From the NCBI GenBank assembly GCA_947461645.1, contig CANHMN010000020.1, positions 1 to 13,165 of the forward strand: a DNA stretch of 13,165 nucleotides. The letters are read 5' to 3'. The position numbers and the translations under genes were made by a program. The notes beneath the pieces were generated by a model, which was not told the DNA's origin, ran no database searches, and was given only the letters and a program-made list of their open reading frames with translations. The DNA comes from Chitinophagaceae bacterium. GTDB lineage: Bacteria; Bacteroidota; Bacteroidia; Chitinophagales; Chitinophagaceae. Positions 7,908 through 13,165 of this stretch are shown in pieces (the stretch's first letter is position 1; every line of letters starts with the position of its first letter).

Positions 7908-9842
7908 ATGGATATACCCAAATCAACGATGGAAAATTCTCTTGGTGAGGTTCATGGTAGCATAGATACCACTACCGCAAAAAGCGGTTGGAAAAAAATA
8001 TTTTCCTTCATGGGGCCTGCTTACCTGGTAAGTGTGGGTTACATGGATCCGGGGAATTGGGCCACAGACATTGCAGGAGGAAGCAAATTTGGATATACAC
8101 TTATATGGGTATTACTGGCCAGTAACCTGATGGCTGTTTTGTTGCAAACACTGAGTGCCAGATTGGGAATTGTAAGAGGCAGGGATCTTGCACAAGCCAA
8201 TCGGGAATATTATCCCCCAACCGTAAATTTCTTTCTTTGGATACTGGCTGAAATTGCTATTGCTGCAACCGATTTAGCTGAAGTTCTTGGTATGGCAATT
8301 GGCATTCAATTGCTTTTTGGATTGCCCTTAATTTGGGGGGTTAGCATAACGGTATTGGATACCTTTTTGTTGCTTTACCTCCAAAGATTAGGCATGAAAA
8401 AAATGGAAATGTTTATCATTACCCTTATTGCCATAATCGGAATTTCTTTTTTGGTAAATATCGTTTTATCAAGCCCCTCCCTAAATGAAATATTGCATGG
8501 TTTTATTCCTTCCCTACCCGATGCAGGCACGTTATACCAAAAGGAAGGGATTATAGGAGCCATACCAAGAGAAACTGCATTATACATAGCAATTGGAATG
8601 ATTGGCGCAACAGTAATGCCACACAACCTTTATTTGCATTCTGCATTAATTCAAACAAGAAAAATAAACAGAACAGAAAAGGGAATTAAAGAGGCTTTAA
8701 AATGGAGCTTTATAGACAGCGCCATCGCCTTGAACATTGCTTTCTTCATCAATGCAGCCATATTAATTTTAGCAGCAACTGTATTTTTTAAAAGCGGAAG
8801 GACAAATGTTGGCGAAATCAGTGAGGCGCACTCCTTGCTTTCGCCTTTATTAGGAACCGGAATAGCATCAGTATTGTTTGCTGTGGCTTTGATTGCTTCG
8901 GGACAGAGCTCTACTGTTACCGGAACGCTTTCCGGTCAAATTGTAATGGAGGGTTATTTAAAAATAAGACTTAATCCATTGGCTAGGCGACTTCTTACGC
9001 GGCTGATAGCGATAGTGCCCGCAGTTATTTTTATCATCATCAGTGGCGAGGAAAACGTGGACCGTCTTTTAATTTTCAGTCAGGTGATATTAAGTATGCA
9101 ACTGGGATTTGCCATCATACCGCTGATCCATTTTGTGAGTGATAAAGAAACCATGAAACAATTTGTTATTAAAAAAAGCATTCAAGTTGTTGCCTGGTTA
9201 ATGGTTGTTGTTTTGGTATCCCTGAATCTTAGAATGATACTTGAAGAAACAACGTCTTATTGGCAACAACAAGATTCTTTTTTAATTAAGAGTCTACTTG
9301 TTTTGTCGTTTATCTTTTTTGGTTGTTTGTTGCTATATGTATTGCTCTTGCCATTGTTTAAGAAAAAAATAGATAAAAATAATATTGCAATCCATCCTTC
9401 CAACTCAGGTATCAAAGATTTCACCAGCGCTAATTACAAAAGAATAGCTGTAGCGCTTGACTTTACCAACAACGATCATAAACTTCTAGAAGCCGCTGTA
9501 GCTCAACCTGGCGAAAACAAGACTTTCCTGCTTATTCACATTGTTGAAAGTCCGGGTTCGCATTTGCATGGCAACCAAACTGCAGATCATGAAACAGAGC
9601 AAGACCGTATCAGATTGGATGAAATTGTAAGGGAAATGACGAAAAGAGGATACCAAGCAGAAGGCATTCTTGGTTTTAAAGACAGGTCTAAAGAAATTGC
9701 CAGAATTTTACATGAGCATGAAGCCGACTTGCTTATCATTGGCTCACATGGTCACAAAGGATTAAAAGACGTCCTTTTCGGAACCACCATCAACAAAGTA
9801 AGACACCTGGTGCAAGTGCCTATTTTCGTGGTGAATGCCTGA
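7908..9842 (+). CDS. Nramp-family divalent metal transporter fused to a universal stress protein domain
   Basis: A 644-residue inner-membrane protein that should import Mn2+ or Fe2+ with protons. The Nramp part (about 30-485) has roughly eleven hydrophobic segments. Its metal-site motifs are present: D47-P-G-N50 in helix 1 and M237-P-H239 in helix 6, where the methionine is the residue linked to transition-metal selectivity, plus the conserved GQSSTVTGTLSGQ (332-344). Ordinary bacterial MntH proteins end near residue 410-450. Here a charged linker (485-508) leads into a cytosolic UspA-like domain (about 508-644), beginning KRIAVALDFT and ending with GSHGHKGLKDVLFGTT. That segment fits the ATP-binding pattern G-x2-G-x9-G-S/T (G612, G615, G625, T626). 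The natural inference is a nucleotide-sensing or regulatory tail. It is divergent from the phosphorylase-like gene; no Mn or Fe riboswitch is recognisable upstream. Confidence 0.95.
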   Translation: MDIPKSTMENSLGEVHGSIDTTTAKSGWKKIFSFMGPAYLVSVGYMDPGNWATDIAGGSKFGYTLIWVLLASNLMAVLLQTLSARLGIVRGRDLAQANREYYPPTVNFFLWILAEIAIAATDLAEVLGMAIGIQLLFGLPLIWGVSITVLDTFLLLYLQRLGMKKMEMFIITLIAIIGISFLVNIVLSSPSLNEILHGFIPSLPDAGTLYQKEGIIGAIPRETALYIAIGMIGATVMPHNLYLHSALIQTRKINRTEKGIKEALKWSFIDSAIALNIAFFINAAILILAATVFFKSGRTNVGEISEAHSLLSPLLGTGIASVLFAVALIASGQSSTVTGTLSGQIVMEGYLKIRLNPLARRLLTRLIAIVPAVIFIIISGEENVDRLLIFSQVILSMQLGFAIIPLIHFVSDKETMKQFVIKKSIQVVAWLMVVVLVSLNLRMILEETTSYWQQQDSFLIKSLLVLSFIFFGCLLLYVLLLPLFKKKIDKNNIAIHPSNSGIKDFTSANYKRIAVALDFTNNDHKLLEAAVAQPGENKTFLLIHIVESPGSHLHGNQTADHETEQDRIRLDEIVREMTKRGYQAEGILGFKDRSKEIARILHEHEADLLIIGSHGHKGLKDVLFGTTINKVRHLVQVPIFVVNA

Positions 9843-9864
9843 GTCGGTAAAAACAGATTTTTAT

Positions 9865-9872
9865 TACCTTTG
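9865..9872 (+). promoter_or_regulatory. Bacteroidota -7 promoter element for the DUF6165-glycosyltransferase unit
   Basis: TACCTTTG is an exact match to TAnnTTTG, 20 bases before the ATG at 9893 and 22 bases after the transporter's stop codon. It suggests that the following two genes are transcribed separately from the transporter. No TTG lies at standard -33 spacing. A weak bulged hairpin (9847-9869) overlaps the element and might end transcription of the gene before it. Confidence 0.5.
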
Positions 9873-9892
9873 GACATCAACAAAAAACAATT

Positions 9893-10258
9893 ATGTTAAT
9901 AGAAGTATCTAATGGCGAAATTGCTGATAAGCTAACCATCATTGAAATCAAATTGTCGAAAATAACTGACCCTGAGAAAAGAAAGAATCTTCAGGCTGAA
10001 TGGGACGTATTGAATTCGGCTGTTGCTGAAATTATTGACAAAGACCATCCTTTATATAAACAGCTGTTTGAAATCAACTCAAAACTTTGGGTAATTGAAG
10101 ATCAGTGTCGTGAACACGAAAAGAACAAAGATTTTGGAAGTGCTTTTGTAGAAATTGCAAGAAGCGTTTATCAATCCAATGATGAACGTGCGGCAGTAAA
10201 AAAAGAAATCAATAAACTTACCGGTTCGCGCTTGGTGGAAGAAAAATCTTACCAGTAA
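9893..10258 (+). CDS. DUF6165 family protein
   Basis: A 121-residue cytoplasmic protein with no signal peptide or membrane segment. The opening MLIEVSNGEIADKLTIIEIKLSKI region matches the conserved start of DUF6165 as I remember it (I-E-V-S-x-G-E-x-x-D-K-x-T-I-x-E-I-K). The rest is highly charged and predicted mostly helical, with two probable long helices around 28-48 and 60-80 and a lysine-rich tail. No catalytic signature can be seen. Its stop codon shares one base with the start of a family 9 glycosyltransferase (TAATG at 10256-10260), so translation is likely coupled and the two proteins probably work together, for instance as an accessory or partner of the transferase in surface glycan assembly. 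That role is inference from position only. A -7 promoter element lies 20 bases upstream. Confidence 0.82.
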   Translation: MLIEVSNGEIADKLTIIEIKLSKITDPEKRKNLQAEWDVLNSAVAEIIDKDHPLYKQLFEINSKLWVIEDQCREHEKNKDFGSAFVEIARSVYQSNDERAAVKKEINKLTGSRLVEEKSYQ

Positions 10259-11307
10259 TGAAAAATATACTGGTTATCAGATTATCTGCCATGGGGGATG
10301 TTATTCTATCCTTGCCAGTAATCAGATCCGTATTGTTTTTGAATCCTGATCTGACCATCACTGTATTAACCAGGGAACCATTCCATTCTTTTTTTTTAAA
10401 TATTGAAAGGCTGCACGTTGTAACTGCCAAAGTGAAGAATGAGCATAAATCTGCGGCTGGATTAATTAGACTAAAAAAAGAACTTACTACCCAACGCTCC
10501 TACGATGCGGTGATTGACCTTCATGATGTATTGAGGTCAAGATTATTGTCCTTTCTTTTTCGTATTTCGGGAACTCCTATTTACAGAATAAAAAAAGACA
10601 GGACCTCGAAAAAGAAAATCATCAAAACTAAAGTCACCACTTCACTTCCTCATACTTCAATAAGATACCTTGAAGTCTTTGAGGCTGCAGGATTAAAGAC
10701 TGATTTTTCTATCGCATTAAAAACAAAACCTGGAATCAATGTAAGTGAAGCTGATTTACTCTTGGCCGAAAAATTCTCCACCAATGTTCCAGAGGTTATC
10801 AAAATTGGATTTGCGCCATTCGCTAAACATGCTACCAAAACCTTGCCGGTAGAGAAGTCCGAAGAATTGATTAAGAAGCTGACAGAAAAAAAATACGGTG
10901 TTTATTTGTTAGGCGGTAAAGAAGAGCAAAAGTATTTTGAAGAATGGACAAAAAAATACCAAGGCGTATATTCTACCTTATCCTTGACGCTCCTTCAACA
11001 AACTGCATTGTTACAACAGATGAATGCAGTAATAAGTATGGATAGCGCAAACATGCACCTCGCTGCTGTTCAGGGGGTGCCTGTTATAAGCATTTGGGGA
11101 GCCACGCATCCCTGCTTTGGTTTTTCAGGAATCGATACAGACTCTTCAACTTGGATTTCAACACCGCACCAACTTCCCTGCAGACCTTGCAGTGTATTTG
11201 GCAACAAACCCTGCAGCAACATCACATCACCACTTGCATGTCTATACGAAATTGATACCGACGAGATTGTAAACAAAACAATAGCGTTGATTCAAAAAAA
11301 TGCTTAA
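10258..11307 (+). CDS. Glycosyltransferase family 9 protein (ADP-heptose:LPS heptosyltransferase-like)
   Basis: A 349-residue GT-B fold enzyme of the family that adds heptose or a similar sugar to the lipopolysaccharide core, acting at the cytoplasmic face of the inner membrane. The N-terminal domain opens with ILVIRLSAMGDVILSLPV, with the conserved G13-D14 acceptor-side motif. The C-terminal nucleotide-sugar domain has IGFAPFAKHATKTLP (183-197), LLGGKEE (217-223), SMDSANMHLAA (260-270, with D262, S263 and H267) and WGATHP (280-285). A four-cysteine tail, C308-x2-C311-x7-C319-x8-C328, resembles the CxPC...C...C block in many heptosyltransferases. It starts at ATG overlapping the DUF6165 stop by one base. 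Its stop shares the TTAA tetramer at 11304-11307 with the opposite MFS gene. The donor sugar cannot be read from sequence. The family is sure; heptose specificity is only a family guess. Confidence 0.93.
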   Translation: MKNILVIRLSAMGDVILSLPVIRSVLFLNPDLTITVLTREPFHSFFLNIERLHVVTAKVKNEHKSAAGLIRLKKELTTQRSYDAVIDLHDVLRSRLLSFLFRISGTPIYRIKKDRTSKKKIIKTKVTTSLPHTSIRYLEVFEAAGLKTDFSIALKTKPGINVSEADLLLAEKFSTNVPEVIKIGFAPFAKHATKTLPVEKSEELIKKLTEKKYGVYLLGGKEEQKYFEEWTKKYQGVYSTLSLTLLQQTALLQQMNAVISMDSANMHLAAVQGVPVISIWGATHPCFGFSGIDTDSSTWISTPHQLPCRPCSVFGNKPCSNITSPLACLYEIDTDEIVNKTIALIQKNA

Positions 11308-12542
11308 TCTACTTCTACGAAGTTTAGGTCTTTGCCGTATGTCTCCTCAACAAAAATCAATGCGAAAAAGGAAAGCGCCATCACTACCAAACAAGTAGCC
11401 CATCCTGAAGTATAGTAATCCAGATGAAGGAAATGTTCAAAAGCATCTCTTAAAGGAAGAATGAATATAGCCAGCATTCCTCTAACCATGTTGGGAATAG
11501 TAGTTGTAGCCGTTGCACGAAGATTGGTGCCAAACTGTTCTGCAGCCATGGTAACAAAAATAGCCCAGAACCCAGTACCAAGGCCCAATCCGGCACATAT
11601 CCAATACATATTTTTGGCACTTCCATTGTGTTGAGCTGTAAAAAATAAAACCATAAAGATGACTGTGATCAAGTAAAAAAGCAACAGCGCAGCTTTTCTG
11701 CTTTTGAACCAATGGCTGATAAACCCGATGGCGATATCCCCTATTGAGATCATAACATAAGCATACATGATGGCCTTTCCCGGATCAATTTTATCTTTGA
11801 TGTTCATGGATGAACCAAATTCTTTTGAAAAAGTTATAAGCATACCAATAACAAGCCAAGTAGGTAACCCAATGAGCATGTTAAGCAAATATCTTTTTAA
11901 GCGCTTGCGATTGAAGAATAACATAGAAATGTCTCCTCGTGCTGTTTGGCTTTCCTTCAAATTGTTAAACAAACCTGATTCAAGAACAGAAACCCTGAGC
12001 AAAAGCAATAAAAAACCCATAGCTGCTCCAATGAAATAACAAGTGCGCCATTCGAAGTGTTCTTTTATGACAAAGGCAAAAACAGCACCAGTTAAACCGA
12101 TACCCGCAACCAATGAAGTGACAATTCCCCTGCGTTCTTTGGAAACCACTTCCGAAACAAGCGTAATTCCTGCACCAAGCTCGCCCGCCAAACCAATTCC
12201 AGCCATAAATCTGACCCATTTGTATTGGTGAACATCTTGAACAAAACCATTTAGCAGGTTAGCCACGGAATACAACAAAATCGAACCGAACAAAACACTC
12301 ATTCTACCACGCTTGTCGCCCATAATTCCCCAAAGTATTCCCCCCAATAACAATCCCATCATCTGCCAGGTAATGATACTTTCTCCCTCGGTTTTAATTA
12401 AATTGGAACTTAAACCAAAAGATTCCAGGCTTGGTACCCTGATGATACTAAAAAGGAGGAGATCATATATGTCAACAAAATAGCCAAGGGCGGCAACAAT
12501 TACTGTAAGACTTACAGCAGATTTAGACTTATTGGTCAACAT
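11304..12542 (-). CDS. MFS transporter, metabolite:H+ symporter type
   Basis: A 412-residue inner-membrane carrier with about twelve hydrophobic segments. Helix 1 carries acidic residues in FVDIYDLLLF (D24, D27), as in the sugar and aromatic-acid or metabolite:proton symporter groups. The loop between helices 2 and 3 has the MFS signature A, GIMGDKRGR (72-80). Helix 4 begins R111-F-M-A-G-I-G-L-A-G-E-L-G-A-G, the pattern shared by metabolite:H+ symporters. The middle loop (about 190-215) is charged as usual. The ATG start lies 11 bases after the DedA gene's stop on the same strand, so both are probably on one transcript. The gene ends in an overlap with the glycosyltransferase stop. The substrate is unknown. 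It is complete, and the subgroup call is moderate. Confidence 0.9.
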   Translation of the reverse strand: MLTNKSKSAVSLTVIVAALGYFVDIYDLLLFSIIRVPSLESFGLSSNLIKTEGESIITWQMMGLLLGGILWGIMGDKRGRMSVLFGSILLYSVANLLNGFVQDVHQYKWVRFMAGIGLAGELGAGITLVSEVVSKERRGIVTSLVAGIGLTGAVFAFVIKEHFEWRTCYFIGAAMGFLLLLLRVSVLESGLFNNLKESQTARGDISMLFFNRKRLKRYLLNMLIGLPTWLVIGMLITFSKEFGSSMNIKDKIDPGKAIMYAYVMISIGDIAIGFISHWFKSRKAALLLFYLITVIFMVLFFTAQHNGSAKNMYWICAGLGLGTGFWAIFVTMAAEQFGTNLRATATTTIPNMVRGMLAIFILPLRDAFEHFLHLDYYTSGWATCLVVMALSFFALIFVEETYGKDLNFVEVD

Positions 12543-12553
12543 GATAACTGTTG

Positions 12554-13165
12554 TTAATCGGATTTTCTTTTACCTAAAAACATTTTAGCAAGAACAGGAA
12601 GTGTTGTAACCAAAACTATTCCTATTACAATTACTTCTAGGTGCTTTTTTAAATCAAATCCAAAATTGTCGAGAATAATTCTTTGCAGGTAATGTCCAGA
12701 AATCACCATAACGAATACCCAAATGAAACTTCCGGTTACATTATAAAATCCGAATTTCTTTCTATCCATTTTCACCATACCGGCCACAATAGGAGCAAAA
12801 GTTCTAACGATGGGAAGAAAGCGACCCAATACAATGGCCCCGGCGCCGTGCTTGTCGTAAAAATCCTTTGCCTGATATAAATATTTCTTTTTAAAAAGAA
12901 GACTGTCTTTTCTTTCAAATAGAAAAGGTCCACTTTTTCGTCCAAACCAGTAACCAACAGTATTGCCTAAGATACCGGCAACTGCAATCAGACATCCTAA
13001 TATAATTAGATTGACAAATGGATTTGTAGAGTAAAAAGGCAAAGCATTCTTCAATAAATCGTCGCTGTATATTCCTGCCACAAATAGCAGTGAATCTCCA
13101 GGCAAAAAGAAGCCTGCGAAAAGACCGGTTTCGGCAAATATCACAAATAAGATAAACCATAAACC
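12554..13165 (-). CDS. DedA family (SNARE-associated/VTT domain) membrane protein, N-terminus outside window
   Basis: The visible 203 residues lack only the extreme N-terminus. The frame stays open to the window edge (G-L-W-F-I-L-F-V-I-F...), so the GTG at 13144 is an internal valine, not the start. DedA proteins are multi-pass inner-membrane proteins; characterised members move undecaprenyl phosphate or phospholipid between leaflets and support envelope integrity. Family motifs are present: AETGLFAGFFLPGDSLLF near the visible start, with the conserved acidic E and the P-G-D, and GRFLPIVRTFAPIVAG (about 114-129), the hallmark re-entrant loop with two arginines. A basic tail GKRKSD ends the protein. 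It precedes the MFS gene by 11 bases, so an operon is likely. Which lipid it handles is not evident. Confidence 0.92.
   Translation of the reverse strand, partial: GLWFILFVIFAETGLFAGFFLPGDSLLFVAGIYSDDLLKNALPFYSTNPFVNLIILGCLIAVAGILGNTVGYWFGRKSGPFLFERKDSLLFKKKYLYQAKDFYDKHGAGAIVLGRFLPIVRTFAPIVAGMVKMDRKKFGFYNVTGSFIWVFVMVISGHYLQRIILDNFGFDLKKHLEVIVIGIVLVTTLPVLAKMFLGKRKSD

Noticed and set aside
9847..9869. Hairpin GGTAA...TTACC between the transporter and DUF6165 as a terminator or riboswitch
   Set aside because: The stem is short, AT-rich and bulged and has no T tract; it overlaps an exact promoter element, so the support is too weak to list separately.
11482..12231. Open frames of 62-90 codons on both strands within the MFS gene
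   Set aside because: They mirror the hydrophobic codon pattern of the membrane protein; no start context or homology is evident.
12554..13144. A DedA start at GTG 13144
   Set aside because: In-frame hydrophobic codons continue to the window edge, and DedA proteins normally have about 15-25 residues before the ETGLF motif.
1..13165. Mobile element, defence system or CRISPR array
   Set aside because: No transposase, integrase, nuclease, toxin-antitoxin pair, spaced repeats or target-site duplications were found; all genes belong to ordinary chromosomal families.

Overview
The window looks like chromosomal DNA from a member of the Bacteroidota. The sequence is AT-rich. Gene starts lack obvious Shine-Dalgarno sites. 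Three upstream regions carry exact matches to the Bacteroidota -7 promoter element TAnnTTTG. The protein families also fit: a full-length one-chain GcvP, a DUF6263-like secreted protein, a WG-repeat protein, and an Nramp transporter fused to a universal stress domain. I cannot place it below phylum. I see no tRNA, rRNA, insertion sequence, CRISPR array, phage gene or recognisable defence cluster, so this reads as ordinary core and accessory chromosome.

Layout. Positions 1-603 hold the C-terminal half of an MFS exporter (+). It converges on a small cysteine-cluster protein of the YkgJ type (609-1091, -). A divergent intergenic region of 134 bases, with a good -7 element, leads into gcvP (1226-4093, +). 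A cold-shock protein follows (4185-4388, +) and ends in a perfect 11-bp hairpin. Next come two exported proteins that are probably co-transcribed: a methionine-rich DUF6263-like protein (4569-5387) and a WG-repeat protein (5405-6073). They converge on a short alpha-glucan phosphorylase-like gene (6091-7761, -). Divergent from that is an Nramp-type metal transporter with a C-terminal universal stress domain (7908-9842, +). A promoter at 9865-9872 precedes a two-gene unit, DUF6165 plus a family 9 glycosyltransferase, joined by a one-base TAATG overlap (9893-11307, +). Last, a DedA-family membrane protein (cut by the window edge) and an MFS transporter read leftward (13165-11304), 11 bases apart. 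The MFS stop codon overlaps that of the glycosyltransferase.

There is no gene-free stretch over 300 bases; the longest gap, 4389-4568, is 180 bases. The genes form several small unrelated transcription units rather than one pathway: glycine catabolism, cold response, envelope proteins, storage glucan, metal uptake, surface glycan assembly and membrane transport.

The observation most worth following up is in the phosphorylase-like protein. The lysine that holds pyridoxal phosphate in glucan phosphorylases is read here as threonine (T450), while the surrounding motif is intact. The fused metal transporter, the coupled DUF6165-glycosyltransferase pair and the methionine-rich exported protein come next. 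I did not find convincing evidence of a new multi-gene system.
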